Source of the DNA: Dyella halodurans
GTDB taxonomy: Bacteria; Pseudomonadota; Gammaproteobacteria; Xanthomonadales; Rhodanobacteraceae
Reading direction: 5' to 3'
DNA: 64,000 nucleotides
NCBI RefSeq assembly: GCF_026283925.1
Contig: NZ_JAPDPF010000011.1
Location: forward strand, 28,901-92,900
Numbering within the stretch: the stretch's first letter is position 1; each line of letters begins with the position of its first letter. Both the position numbers and the translations under genes were made by a program. The notes beneath the pieces were generated by a model. That model was not told where the DNA came from. It was given only the letters and a program-made list of their open reading frames with translations, and ran no database searches. Below are positions 26,537-35,519 of this stretch, in pieces.

Positions 26537-27310
26537 ATGAAAGCTCAATTTGAACGCACCGGCTCGCTGACTGAACTCGCCAGCTACCCGCAGTGGGCGC
26601 AAAACATGATCGCCGCCTGCGAACCCGCCCGCCGGAGCGTCCGTGACCACGCCATGTGGGATCTGATGAGCGAGGGGCGTATCGATCACCAGACCATGCG
26701 CAATTTCATGGTCGGTACCTGGTCGCTGATCGAGCGCTTTCCCTCGTTCATGGCGCAGAACCTGCTGAAGACCCAGTACGGCCGTAGCCCGGGCGACAAC
26801 CTCGCCCGCCGCTGGCTGGTGCGCAACATCCGCGTCGAGCAGAACCATGCCGAATACTGGCTGGACTGGGCCGAAGGCTCTGGCGTGGCGCGCGAGGACG
26901 TGCTGAATGCGCGCCCGCCGCGGGGAACCCAGACCGCGGCCGACTGGTGCCATGAGGTGTGCGGCCGCGACACCCTGGCCGCGGGCATCGCCGCAACCAG
27001 TTACGCCATCGAGGGCGTGACCGGCGACTGGTCGCAAAAAGTCTACGACAGCGTAGCCTACGCGCAGAGCCTGCCGGAGAAGGGGCGCAAGGCGACGTTG
27101 CGCTGGCTTCAGTTGCACGCTGCCTATGACGATACCCATCCCTGGGAGGCGTTGGAAATCGTGTGCACGCTGATGGGCACGCGGCCGGCGCCGGAGCAGG
27201 TCGAGCATGTGCGTGAATGCATCGCGCGCAGCTATACCAGCCTCCATTACGGACTGGAGCGTTGCATGGTGCCGCAGCTGGCCGAGGAGATCGGGGAGCG
27301 CGCTGCCTAA
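26537..27310 (+). CDS. TenA/THI-4/PqqC-like (heme-oxygenase-fold) protein
   Basis: A 257-residue all-helical protein of the TenA/THI-4/PqqC superfamily, in the group annotated as iron-containing redox enzymes. Candidate metal-site or active-site residues are in RVEQNHAEYWLDWAEG (about 94-109), HEVCGRD and AYDDTHPWEALEI. Superfamily members act as thiaminase II, PQQ synthase or diiron oxidases; which applies here is unknown, and no thiamine or PQQ gene is nearby. The ATG at 26537 has a clear ggag ribosome binding site. The gene is alone behind a leader rich in hairpins, with a possible short peptide frame. Confidence 0.78.
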   Translation: MKAQFERTGSLTELASYPQWAQNMIAACEPARRSVRDHAMWDLMSEGRIDHQTMRNFMVGTWSLIERFPSFMAQNLLKTQYGRSPGDNLARRWLVRNIRVEQNHAEYWLDWAEGSGVAREDVLNARPPRGTQTAADWCHEVCGRDTLAAGIAATSYAIEGVTGDWSQKVYDSVAYAQSLPEKGRKATLRWLQLHAAYDDTHPWEALEIVCTLMGTRPAPEQVEHVRECIARSYTSLHYGLERCMVPQLAEEIGERAA

Positions 27311-27383
27311 GTTTCAGACGGCGTCGTCGACAGTGTGATCAGCGAGATGTTGGTTTTTGAAGTGGTCGTGTAAAAGGTACGCC

Positions 27384-30134
27384 ATGGATTCGATCCGTAG
27401 CACCTCTCAAAGACCTCTGTCGCGGCGCTTGAGGCCACTGGCCTATGGGCTGGTGGCCGTGATTGGTCTGATTCTTCTATTGACCTGGGGGGCGCTCCAG
27501 GTCCAGGTCACTCTCGCCGGTTTCCTCAACGGCGAGAGTGTCTGGAGCAAGGCCGAGAAACAGACGGTCATCGACCTGCTGAACTTCGCCGAGACCGGCG
27601 ATGCGGCTCGGTTGGCCAGCTTCAATGACAATTATGGCTTGTTGATCTCCGATGGCCGGGCGCGCGACGCGATTGCATCCGGCGTGTTCGATCGCGCGGA
27701 CGTGCACAAGGCGTTCGCCCGCGGCAGGATCCTGCCGGCGGCCGAACCCGGCATGATCTTCATGCTCCGGTATCTGACCAACGCGCGCCACATGCGCGAG
27801 GCCGTGGAGGCCTGGCGCGCCGCCGACGGTCCCATCGCACAACTCGGCGGCATTGCCGGGGATCTGCAGCGCGCCTATGCGCAGGGGCGGCCCGACGATG
27901 CGCTGATTGCCGCACAGCGGGCGCGAATCAATGCGCTCAACGACGAGCTGGAGCCGCTGACCAAGCGATTCTCGCTGGAGGTTGCGCATGGTGCGATCTG
28001 GCTGGGGCGCGTGTTGTTCGTTGGCGTGTTCTTCGCCGCCTGCCTGGCTTCCTTGCTGTGGCTAAGCATGGCGCAGCGGGCGCTGTCGCGCATTCGCGGC
28101 ACGGAAGAGCGTTACAGCCTGCTGTTCGATAGCGCCGCCGACGCCATCGTGATGGTGGACGAGGCGAGCGGCCGCGTGCTTGGCGCGAATCGCACGGCGC
28201 GTGAATGGACCGGACTCAGCACGGAGGTGCTGATCGGTACCGAGCTGTCCCGCTTGTTCGTGCCCTTGCTGCACCGTGCCGACGGCGCCGTCACCGGCGA
28301 GCTGCACGGTCCCGACGGACGCATGCGCCCGGTGGAAATGCGCAGCAGCGTGGCGAAGTGGGGCGAGCAGAGCGTGCGCCAGTCGATCCTGCGCGACATC
28401 ACCGAGCGAGTGAACCTGGAACAGCAGCGGCGCATAGCTTCCGAAGCGCTGGCAGGCATTGCCGAGGGCGTGATCATTGCGGATGCCGAGCGGCGGGTGA
28501 CGCGGGTGAACGCGGCGCACATCCGCATGACCGGATTCACGGCGCAGGCACTGCAAGGCGTGCGCTTCGACGACTTGCGCAGCCTGCCCGATGGATCGCC
28601 GCTGCCCGATTCGGTATGGAAGGCCATCGACATCGACAGCAACTGGGTGGGCGAGGTGCGCAGCCGGCGACTCGACGGCTCGGCGTATCCCGAACTGCTG
28701 AGCATCAGCGCGATCCGTGACCCGGACGGCGGCGTGCAGCACTACGTGGCGGTGATCAACAACGTCAGTGCCGCGAAAGCCAACGAGAAACGCCTCCAGT
28801 ACATGGCGGCACATGATCCGCTGACCGGTCTGGTCAATCGCGCGGAGTTCGAGCGCCGCTGCGTACAGGCGATTGCCCAGGCCGAACGCGACCGGGGCAT
28901 GATCGCCGTGCTGTTCATCGACCTGGATGCGTTCAAGGCGGTCAATGACAGCTATACCCATGCGATTGGCGATCACCTGCTGGTGAAGGTGGCCGAACGG
29001 ATCGCGTATGAATTGGGCGAACGTGGCCTGGCGGGTCGCATCGGTGGTGACGAGTTCACCGTCCTGCTCGGCGACCTGTATTCGCGCGAGCAGGCCAGCG
29101 CCCTGGCCGGGCGCCTGCTCACCACGCTGGCCGCGCCGGTGGTGGTGGGCGAATACGAAGTCGCGCTGAGCGCCAGCATCGGCATCGCCTGCTATCCGCT
29201 GGACGGCATGGATGTGCCGACCCTCGTCACCAATGCCGACGCAGCGATGTACGCGGCGAAGACCGAGGAGCGCAACGCGTTTCGCTTCTATTCGCCACGC
29301 ATGCATGCCGATGTGCTGCGACGGATCGCCCTGGCCTCCGAGTTGCGCAAGGCGCTCGCGGAGCAGGAGTTCCGCCTGGTCTATCAGCCCACGGTGGACA
29401 TGCGCAGCGGCCGCATCGTGGCGGTGGAGGCGCTGTTGCGCTGGCATCATCCAGAGCGTGGCGCGATTTCGCCCGGCGAATTCATCCCCATGGCGGAGAA
29501 GCTGGGGCTGATCCGCCGCATCGACCAGTGGGTGCTGCAGGCGGCCTGCACGCAAATGCATCGATGGGACCTGGCCGGCGTGCCGCCGCTGCGCATGGCG
29601 ATCAATGTCTCCGCGCACTGGTTCGGCCAGGCCAATTTCGTCGATGACATCCGTTCCCTGCTCGAATCGCGCCGGCTGGCCCCGGAGCGCCTGATGCTGG
29701 AAATCACCGAGGGCGCGATCCTGCGCCTGGGCGAGGAAATGGAACGCACGCTGCACGCGCTGCATGCGCTGGGCGTGGGCGTCGCCATCGACGACTTCGG
29801 CACCGGCTACTCGTCGATGCGCTATCTGAAACTGCGCGCCATTGCTTACCTGAAGATCGACCAGAGCTTCGTCTTCGGCTTGCCGGACGACAGTAGCGAC
29901 GCGGCCATCGTCGAAGCCATGCTCACGCTATGCCGCAACCTGGGCATCAGCCCCATCGCGGAAGGCATCGAGACCGAGGAGCAACATCGCTTCCTGCTCC
30001 GCGCCGGATGCGTGGAAGGGCAGGGCTTCCTCTATTCCAAGCCGGTCGACCCGGACGTGATCGTGCAATTGTTGAGCCCTGGCCGACGCCAGGGTGGGCC
30101 GCATCTACGGCTGGTACCGCCGGAATCGATCTGA
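27384..30134 (+). CDS. PAS-GGDEF-EAL cyclic di-GMP enzyme
   Basis: A 916-residue membrane protein. TM1 is near residues 20-42, a periplasmic helical domain of about 160 residues follows, TM2 is near 205-228, then two PAS domains (about 240-340 and 350-465). GGDEF carries an intact GGDEF motif (554-558), and EAL carries EALLRWHHPE (682-691), DDFGTGYSS, LKIDQSFV and EGIET, so both catalytic sites look complete. The RxxD inhibitory site is absent. Net phosphodiesterase with a regulatory or active cyclase domain is the usual expectation. The start at 27384 has an aaagg ribosome binding site. Confidence 0.92.
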   Translation: MDSIRSTSQRPLSRRLRPLAYGLVAVIGLILLLTWGALQVQVTLAGFLNGESVWSKAEKQTVIDLLNFAETGDAARLASFNDNYGLLISDGRARDAIASGVFDRADVHKAFARGRILPAAEPGMIFMLRYLTNARHMREAVEAWRAADGPIAQLGGIAGDLQRAYAQGRPDDALIAAQRARINALNDELEPLTKRFSLEVAHGAIWLGRVLFVGVFFAACLASLLWLSMAQRALSRIRGTEERYSLLFDSAADAIVMVDEASGRVLGANRTAREWTGLSTEVLIGTELSRLFVPLLHRADGAVTGELHGPDGRMRPVEMRSSVAKWGEQSVRQSILRDITERVNLEQQRRIASEALAGIAEGVIIADAERRVTRVNAAHIRMTGFTAQALQGVRFDDLRSLPDGSPLPDSVWKAIDIDSNWVGEVRSRRLDGSAYPELLSISAIRDPDGGVQHYVAVINNVSAAKANEKRLQYMAAHDPLTGLVNRAEFERRCVQAIAQAERDRGMIAVLFIDLDAFKAVNDSYTHAIGDHLLVKVAERIAYELGERGLAGRIGGDEFTVLLGDLYSREQASALAGRLLTTLAAPVVVGEYEVALSASIGIACYPLDGMDVPTLVTNADAAMYAAKTEERNAFRFYSPRMHADVLRRIALASELRKALAEQEFRLVYQPTVDMRSGRIVAVEALLRWHHPERGAISPGEFIPMAEKLGLIRRIDQWVLQAACTQMHRWDLAGVPPLRMAINVSAHWFGQANFVDDIRSLLESRRLAPERLMLEITEGAILRLGEEMERTLHALHALGVGVAIDDFGTGYSSMRYLKLRAIAYLKIDQSFVFGLPDDSSDAAIVEAMLTLCRNLGISPIAEGIETEEQHRFLLRAGCVEGQGFLYSKPVDPDVIVQLLSPGRRQGGPHLRLVPPESI

Positions 30135-30159
30135 GCCCGGCGGCACGCGGGCATCATGC

Positions 30160-30867
30160 TCAATGCAGCTGCACGTCCACCACCATCTGCTCCGGCTGAT
30201 ACAGGTTTGGCAACAGCTGCTTGAGATGGGTCACTTTCGGTGCGTCGTTGAACACGATGTACGGATCATTCGGATGCCGCTGCGCGTACTCCTGGTGATA
30301 GGCCTCGGCCACGTAGAACGCCTGTAGCGGCACCACCTGGGTCACGATCGGGCCAGGGAACGATTTCGCTGCCGTCAGCTGCGCGATATAGGCCGTGGCG
30401 ACGCGCTTCTGCTCGTCGTTGCCGTAGAAGATCACCGAGCGGTACTGCGTGCCCACGTCCGGGCCCTGGCGGTTGAGTTGGGTCGGATCGGTGGCGACGG
30501 AGAAGTACACCTTCAGCAACTGGCCGTAGCTGACCTTGGCCGGGTCGTAGAGGATCTTCACGGTTTCCGCATGGCCGGTGTCGCCATCGCTGACCCGCTC
30601 ATACTCCGCAGTGTTCGCGGCGCCACCCGAGTAGCCGGCCCAGACCTTCTTGACGCCCTTCACATGCTCGAACACCGACTGCAGGCCCCAGAAGCAGCCG
30701 CCCGCCAGTACCGCAACCTGGTTGCCCTGGCCCGGGCTGGCATCGACCGCAGGGTCGGGCAGGCTGACGGCATCGCTACCTATGGCGGGCAGGCTGCAGG
30801 CGACCAGGCCGGCGGTGAGCAACAGGCTGGCGAGGCCCGGTAGCAGCTTGAATCGGCGGATACTCAT
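30160..30867 (-). CDS. msrA: Lipoprotein peptide-methionine (S)-S-oxide reductase
   Basis: A 235-residue MsrA that reduces methionine-S-sulfoxide in oxidised proteins. The active-site block GGCFWGLQSVFEHVKGV is intact, followed by GYSGG, GHAETV and the YHQEYAQRHP segment. Unlike cytosolic MsrA it carries a signal with lipobox LVAC (Cys about 25), so it should be anchored in the envelope and protect periplasmic proteins. The ATG at 30867 is preceded by ggag; an in-frame ATG at 30882 is less well placed. It converges on the GGDEF-EAL gene. Confidence 0.92.
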   Translation of the reverse strand: MSIRRFKLLPGLASLLLTAGLVACSLPAIGSDAVSLPDPAVDASPGQGNQVAVLAGGCFWGLQSVFEHVKGVKKVWAGYSGGAANTAEYERVSDGDTGHAETVKILYDPAKVSYGQLLKVYFSVATDPTQLNRQGPDVGTQYRSVIFYGNDEQKRVATAYIAQLTAAKSFPGPIVTQVVPLQAFYVAEAYHQEYAQRHPNDPYIVFNDAPKVTHLKQLLPNLYQPEQMVVDVQLH

Positions 30868-31081
30868 AACGGAACGCTCCATCGACAGATGAGACGATGT
30901 GCCCCGGCCCAGGCGTGGGTCGCCGGCACGATGGCCCGCTGGATGAGCCGGGCCGCCAACCCTGTATTCGCCGCACCGGCATGCCCGGTTACCTTGATGC
31001 TCGCACACGCCCGCGGCCGACGTGCAAAGCCGGCGGCAACGCGGTGTTATGTTGCCTTCCAGCTTGCTCACGGGCTTATCC

Positions 31082-31903
31082 ATGTCGCATGTGATTGACC
31101 TGAATGCGTACCTGCAGCGGATTGGCCATGGCGGCCCGGTAGCGGCCAACCTCGCCACGCTGCGGGCACTCGCCACCGCCCACGTCGCCGCGATTCCGTT
31201 CGAGAACCTGGACCCGCTGCTGCGCGTGCCGGTGTCGCTGGAGCTGGATGCGGTCGAACGAAAACTCGTGCATGAAGGGCGGGGCGGCTACTGCTTCGAA
31301 CAGAACCGACTGTTCCTCGAAGTGCTCAAGGCCATTGGATTCGAGGTCTCGGGCCTTATCGCGCGCGTGTTGTGGATGCAGCCGGAAGACGCGGAAACGG
31401 CCCAGACGCACATGTTGCTGCGCATTGAACTGAATGGCGTGAGCTGGCTGGCCGATGTGGGCTTCGGCAGCATGGCGCTAAGCGGCGCCTTGCGGCTGCA
31501 GGCGGATATACCGCAGTCCACGGGAAACGAGCCATTTCGCTTGCTCAATCAGGGCGGAGATTGGCGCATGCAGTCGCTGGTTCGCGACGAATGGAGGACG
31601 CTCTACCGATTTGATCTGCAACCACGCCAGGATATCGACTACGTGGTGGCCAATCACTACACGTCGACCTATCCGGGCTCGCACTTCCTGCATGGGCTGA
31701 TCGCCGCGCGCACGCTCGCGGACCGACGCATCGGCCTGCGTAATCGCGAGTTCGCCGTGCATCCCACGGGCGGCGAGTCAGTCCGGCGCACGCTGCTCAG
31801 CGTCGCAGAGATCAAGCAAGTATTGCAGGAGCAGTTCGGAATTCGACTACCGCTTCATGCGGATCTGGATCGCCGGCTGGAAGCGCTGCCGCCACCCGCA
31901 TAA
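31082..31903 (+). CDS. Arylamine N-acetyltransferase
   Basis: A 273-residue NAT enzyme that moves acetyl from acetyl-CoA to arylamines or hydrazines. The Cys-His-Asp triad is complete: Cys71 in RGGYCFEQN, His110 in QTHMLL, Asp125 in LADVGFG, at nearly the same spacing as Salmonella NAT. The C-terminal domain includes NHYTSTYPGSHF. The ATG at 31082 (MSHVIDLNAY) fits the family N-terminus. It diverges from the msrA gene; the 214-bp spacer shows no further gene. Confidence 0.93.
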   Translation: MSHVIDLNAYLQRIGHGGPVAANLATLRALATAHVAAIPFENLDPLLRVPVSLELDAVERKLVHEGRGGYCFEQNRLFLEVLKAIGFEVSGLIARVLWMQPEDAETAQTHMLLRIELNGVSWLADVGFGSMALSGALRLQADIPQSTGNEPFRLLNQGGDWRMQSLVRDEWRTLYRFDLQPRQDIDYVVANHYTSTYPGSHFLHGLIAARTLADRRIGLRNREFAVHPTGGESVRRTLLSVAEIKQVLQEQFGIRLPLHADLDRRLEALPPPA

Positions 31904-31934
31904 GGCACGCTCCGAAAGAGCGTGGCGGCCTTAC

Positions 31935-32156
31935 TCACTCTGCCGCGTGCACGTGGATGACGATGTCTTCAATCTGCACCACCTGGCCCGCGTGGATCTT
32001 GCAGGTCTTGCGCAGCTCCTGCGCGCCGTCCACGGATACTGCGCCGCTGGCCACGATGGCCTTGCCGGCGCCGCCGCTGTCGCATAAGCCCACCAGCTTC
32101 AGCAGCTGGTTCAGTTCGATGAAGTCGCGGTCCAGTTCAAAATCGAGTTCTTGCAT
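31935..32156 (-). CDS. S4-domain RNA-binding protein (YbcJ-like)
   Basis: A 73-residue single S4 domain: FIELNQLLKLVGLCDSGGAGKAIVASGAVSVDG, then a short beta-rich tail. This matches the YbcJ/YlmH-type stand-alone S4 proteins thought to bind structured RNA. It lies 6 bp after the barstar-like gene on the same strand, so it is probably the third gene of the RNase-inhibitor operon. Whether that has meaning or is chance is open. Confidence 0.85.
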   Translation of the reverse strand: MQELDFELDRDFIELNQLLKLVGLCDSGGAGKAIVASGAVSVDGAQELRKTCKIHAGQVVQIEDIVIHVHAAE

Positions 32157-32162
32157 GGTGGC

Positions 32163-32597
32163 TCAGGTATCGGTTTCGTCAAAGGCGCTTTCGGGTAGCG
32201 CGAAGAAAACAAAGAACGGCGCGCCCGCGTCCTGCCAGAAGTCCACGGCCTCCTCGAGAATATCGAGCAGGGCGTCGAAGTCTTCCTCGTTCGAATCGCG
32301 CATGCCTTCCGCGTGATCGAACAGCAGGATATAGCCCGGCGCCTTCAACCAGGACAGGTCGCGCAGGCTATCGGCCAGTGCGTCCCAGTTGCGGCCAAAG
32401 TCGGGCGGCAGGCGAAGCGTGACGGTCAGCTGGTCGAACAGCGCCTCGCGGTCATGGTATTCGGCCAGGTCGAGCCGACAAACGCGCAAACCCTGCATGC
32501 CGGCGGCTTCCGCCAACGGCTCAAGGTCGTCCGAGGTGACGAAGAAAATCCCGCCGTGCGAGGCATCGCCAAAGTCGAGATCGAATTGCGCATTCAT
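32163..32597 (-). CDS. Barstar-family RNase inhibitor
   Basis: A 144-residue cytosolic acidic protein of the barstar family. The core RLPPDFGRNWDALADSLRDLSWL corresponds to the barstar helix-loop that plugs the RNase active site, and the C-terminal half is rich in Asp/Glu. Its start overlaps the stop of the RNase Sa-like gene (ATGA). It presumably protects the producer from that secreted RNase. Confidence 0.9.
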   Translation of the reverse strand: MNAQFDLDFGDASHGGIFFVTSDDLEPLAEAAGMQGLRVCRLDLAEYHDREALFDQLTVTLRLPPDFGRNWDALADSLRDLSWLKAPGYILLFDHAEGMRDSNEEDFDALLDILEEAVDFWQDAGAPFFVFFALPESAFDETDT

Positions 32598-33016
32598 CGG
32601 GCTACCTCAAAGGGGCGGAAACTGCGGTAGTGATCGTCGGTGTAGTAGTAGACCTGCGGTGGCGTGCCGCCGGTGATGATGCGGCGAGCACCCCGATAAT
32701 CGAGATTCGGGGTCTCCACCGTGTACTCGTGATAATAGCCTTCAGGCATCGGGGGCAGGCGGCCTTCGCGGTTGTTGAACACCACGCCGTCCTGGCGGTG
32801 CGTGAACGGGCCACCGCGCGCGATGCGCGCCAGCGTGTCGGCCGCCTCTGGCGGCAGGAAGCTGGGCAGCGTGCCGGGGTTGCCGGCGGTGGCGACGGCG
32901 CGTGATGCCGCCGGCGTGCCGGTTCCCGCGGGAACCGAATCCGGCGTATGCCGCCCCCACAGCAGGGCCGCAACCGCCAGTACAACCAGCAACAGCAAAG
33001 GTTTGAGTGCGCGCAT
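32594..33016 (-). CDS. Secreted guanyl-specific ribonuclease, RNase Sa/barnase family
   Basis: A 140-residue secreted RNase. A signal or anchor segment (LLLLVVLAVAALLWG) is followed by a Ser/Ala/Thr linker and a catalytic domain from about 50. That domain is strikingly like Streptomyces RNase Sa: LPPEAADTLARI, QDGVVFNNRE, YYHEYTVETP, ARRIITGG and YYTDDHYRSF. These supply the catalytic Glu, Arg and His. It cleaves RNA after guanosine in its relatives. It overlaps the barstar-like gene by 4 bp, making a toxin-inhibitor pair. Use as a competition toxin or for nucleotide scavenging is inference. Confidence 0.9.
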   Translation of the reverse strand: MRALKPLLLLVVLAVAALLWGRHTPDSVPAGTGTPAASRAVATAGNPGTLPSFLPPEAADTLARIARGGPFTHRQDGVVFNNREGRLPPMPEGYYHEYTVETPNLDYRGARRIITGGTPPQVYYYTDDHYRSFRPFEVAR

Positions 33017-33084
33017 GGCACGGGCCCGGATGGAGTGGCGCGAGTGTAGAGCTTCCGCCCCGCTCAGGCACGCATGGCCGAGCC

Positions 33085-33942
33085 TCAGGCGCTGGCGTCG
33101 ACTCGCCGTTGCAAGGCCATGGCGGCGGCCGGGTTGCGCTCCTTGGCGCTGCTGATGAAGTAGATGTACACGTCGCGCGGCGTCTTCTTCGCCACGGGCG
33201 CGGTGACGTGGGGCAGCTCGGCCGGATCGTCACCTTGCGCCCAGGCATGCGCACGCATGGCCCAGGCGTCGAGATCATCGGCGGCATAGCCGCTGTCGAT
33301 ATGCGACTCGCTGCGCATAAGCCGTGCATAGGCGAAATCGCCGGTGAGGTCGGCCAAGGAGGGGTACTGCCGCGAATCGGTGAACACCGTGGGGATGCGA
33401 TGCTCGCGCGCCAGCGCCACGTAGCGCTCATCCAGGAAACTGGAGTGGCGCACTTCCAGCACATGCCGCATCGGCCGGCCGGCAAGCTCCTGTGGCAGAA
33501 GGTCGAGGAAGGCGGCCAGGTCGTCCGCATCGAACGCACGCGATGTCGGCAACTGCCACAGTACGGGGCCGAGCCGATCCCCAAAAGCCTCCAGTCCGCC
33601 AAACACAAAGCCCTCGATGCCACGTGCCGTATCCGCGAGCCGCTTGCCCTCGGTGATATAGCGCGGCGCCTTCAGAGAAAACACGAAACCTTCCGGTGTC
33701 TCCGCCGCCCATTTCGCATAGGTCGCCGGCTTCTGCGCGCCGTAGTAGGTGCCGTTGATCTCGATCGCCCGCAACTGACGACTCGCAAATTCCAGCTCGC
33801 GACGCTGCACCAGGCCAGCCGGATAGAAGTTGTTCCGCCACGGCGCGAAGTTCCAGCCACCGATGCCGACGCGGATCGGCGCGGCCGCGCGGTGGTTCGG
33901 TACGTGGGAGAACAGCTCGGTGGTTGGGGAGGACTTGGGCAT
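33085..33942 (-). CDS. DUF72-family protein
   Basis: A 285-residue protein of the DUF72 TIM-barrel family (YecE-like). Typical elements are RVGIGGWNFAPW near the start, AIEINGTYYGAQKPATYAKWA, FVFSLKAPRYITEGKRL, LGPVLWQLP and HVLEVRHSSF. The function of the family is not known, though links to iron-sulfur or DNA repair have been suggested. It lies 68 bp upstream of the RNase operon on the same strand. Confidence 0.9.
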   Translation of the reverse strand: MPKSSPTTELFSHVPNHRAAAPIRVGIGGWNFAPWRNNFYPAGLVQRRELEFASRQLRAIEINGTYYGAQKPATYAKWAAETPEGFVFSLKAPRYITEGKRLADTARGIEGFVFGGLEAFGDRLGPVLWQLPTSRAFDADDLAAFLDLLPQELAGRPMRHVLEVRHSSFLDERYVALAREHRIPTVFTDSRQYPSLADLTGDFAYARLMRSESHIDSGYAADDLDAWAMRAHAWAQGDDPAELPHVTAPVAKKTPRDVYIYFISSAKERNPAAAMALQRRVDASA

Positions 33943-34020
33943 GGGGTGGCTCCCTTGGGAGGGCGCATGATGCCATGGCGCGGCGATGGCCTTAATGAGG
34001 CATCGTCACAGCGTGGGCCT

Positions 34021-34072
34021 TCAACTCCCTCTCCCCTGCGGGGAGAGGGTTGGGGTGAGGGGCGGGTGCTCG
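34021..34072. repeat. Repeat with CTCTCCCC-tgc-GGGGAGAG hairpin
   Basis: CCCTCTCCCCTGCGGGGAGAGGG is followed by ttggggtgaggggcgggtgctcgcgg. The same unit, with variations, recurs at 43479, 44090 and 44210 in both orientations, each time with the conserved gtgctcgcggtc end. The rest of 33943-34370 is a pyrimidine-rich stretch with no gene I can support. Confidence 0.7.
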
Positions 34073-34370
34073 CGGTCGCGTCGATCGTGTTGTCGTCTTT
34101 GCCGATCTCTTTGCGCTTTTCTTTGCGTCTTTCTTTCGTTCCGCTCTTACTTCCACATTCTGTTCCTCGTGGACTAACCCGCCCCTACGCCCTCCGGCCT
34201 ATGGAAGCAGCCAGCACTTGCGCGCATCGTTCCGCGCCAGTGCAACGCTCCCCCGTTGATACCGGCTCCCGCGACACGCCGCTGACCTGAGCATGACTTT
34301 CGGGCGCGCTGCCGCATGCTTCATGCCCATCATCACCGTCGATCCATGCCCCCAGATCTGGAGATGTCCG

Positions 34371-35261
34371 ATGAGCGCACCAGCGTTAAAGAGTCTGCCC
34401 ATGTATTTCCCGTCTGGCTTTGTACAGACCGAAGCCTATCGCTGTGCGTCCCTGGTTTTGACGGCCTACGATCAATTTGAACAGTGGGCGCAACAGAATT
34501 ATCCGGCGCAGCCCAACTTCGTCTGGAAGCCGAACGGCTTTGCCTTGAATTACAGCGAGGCCCTTTGGGGAACGCTGACCGTCTTTGAGCGGCAGTATCC
34601 GGAGCCTTTCGGCTTTGTCGCCTGGGATGGCGCAGGCAACGCTTACGTGGTTTTCCGCGGCACCATGACGAATCCTGATGCCGTCATTGATGCCTCAATA
34701 GACCAGACGCCGTATACCCTGGCCCCAGGCTTCGGCAATGTTCACGTCGGCTGGAACAGCGTTTACGAGACGATGAGTCCTTGGTTGCTGGCGCAGCTAG
34801 GCAAGGTCGGCACGATTACGCGTCTATTTTTCACGGGTCACAGCATGGGGTCAGCCTATTCATCGTTGGCCGTGCCCGATGTCGCGATGAATTCGACTGT
34901 CCCACCGAGCGTCAGTCGCAGCTACGTCCACTACAACTTCGCCAGTCCTCGTTTAGGCGACCCGGGGTTCGCGATGGGCCTCAACTGGAACGTACAGACG
35001 CCCACGTTTCGGGTGGTCAATACGGAGGATATCGTACCGGATGTCCCCCCGCCGCTGATGGGGTCAACGGTATATCAGCACATTGGAACACCAGTGGATT
35101 TCACCGCGGAATACCTCACTACCGACGGCAATCACAACATGGCGAATTGTTACTACTACGCCATCACGAACCCCACTCAGCCACAAGGGCCGATGCAGGC
35201 TTTGTTGCGCTCGAGGCTGCAGGGGCGGATCGAGGGCCCTATAGCTGTGGGCGCCTATTGA
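34371..35261 (+). CDS. Class 3 lipase-like hydrolase
   Basis: A 296-residue alpha/beta-hydrolase of the fungal-type class 3 lipase family. The triad can be read: Ser158 in FFTGHSMGSA, Asp220 (or 224) in VVNTEDIVPDVPP, His255 in GNHNMANCYYYAI. The oxyanion region is VVFRGTMTN. No signal peptide is visible, unlike secreted lipases. Codon use is visibly less GC-rich than in the neighbours, and the gene is bordered by a repeat on the left and gene debris on the right, which suggests horizontal acquisition. The ATG at 34371 has ggag upstream. Confidence 0.85.
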   Translation: MSAPALKSLPMYFPSGFVQTEAYRCASLVLTAYDQFEQWAQQNYPAQPNFVWKPNGFALNYSEALWGTLTVFERQYPEPFGFVAWDGAGNAYVVFRGTMTNPDAVIDASIDQTPYTLAPGFGNVHVGWNSVYETMSPWLLAQLGKVGTITRLFFTGHSMGSAYSSLAVPDVAMNSTVPPSVSRSYVHYNFASPRLGDPGFAMGLNWNVQTPTFRVVNTEDIVPDVPPPLMGSTVYQHIGTPVDFTAEYLTTDGNHNMANCYYYAITNPTQPQGPMQALLRSRLQGRIEGPIAVGAY

Positions 35262-35412
35262 GCACGTTCATTAGACGCTATCCACAGGATGAGACAATGG
35301 CCTTCTGGCAATCCAGCGTCTTGGCGGATCCGGTGTGGGGCCCGCAGCAGCTGCGGACCCCTGTGCCCCTGTCTGGCACGACGATCGCGCCCACCGGACT
35401 CCAGCCGCTTTA

Positions 35413-35510
35413 GCCACGGGGACTAGAAGCCTGGACGCGGTAGATGTAGGTGCCTGTCGTTAGCCCGCTGGCCACTGGACGTCCGTTCTGGACGCGGTCG
35501 CTCGGCAAGG
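35413..35510 (-). pseudogene. Fragment of a fibronectin type III-like C-terminus
   Basis: The minus strand ends in ...NGRPVASGLTTGTYIYRVQASSPRG followed by a stop. The SGLTTGTYIYRVQAS wording is typical of the last strands of an FnIII repeat in secreted or RHS-like proteins. No matching upstream part continues on the same strand, so only the 3' end of a lost gene seems to remain. Confidence 0.4.
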
Positions 35511-35519
35511 AAGCTGACA

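Noticed and set aside
28062..29765. Minus-strand open frame of over 550 codons
   Set aside because: It is antisense to the PAS-GGDEF-EAL gene and has no recognisable domain.
35297..35413. 38-codon frame with an aggatgag-like ribosome site after the lipase
   Set aside because: No protein-like pattern or known family; it ends inside debris that I read as a fragment on the other strand. Left out as unsupported.
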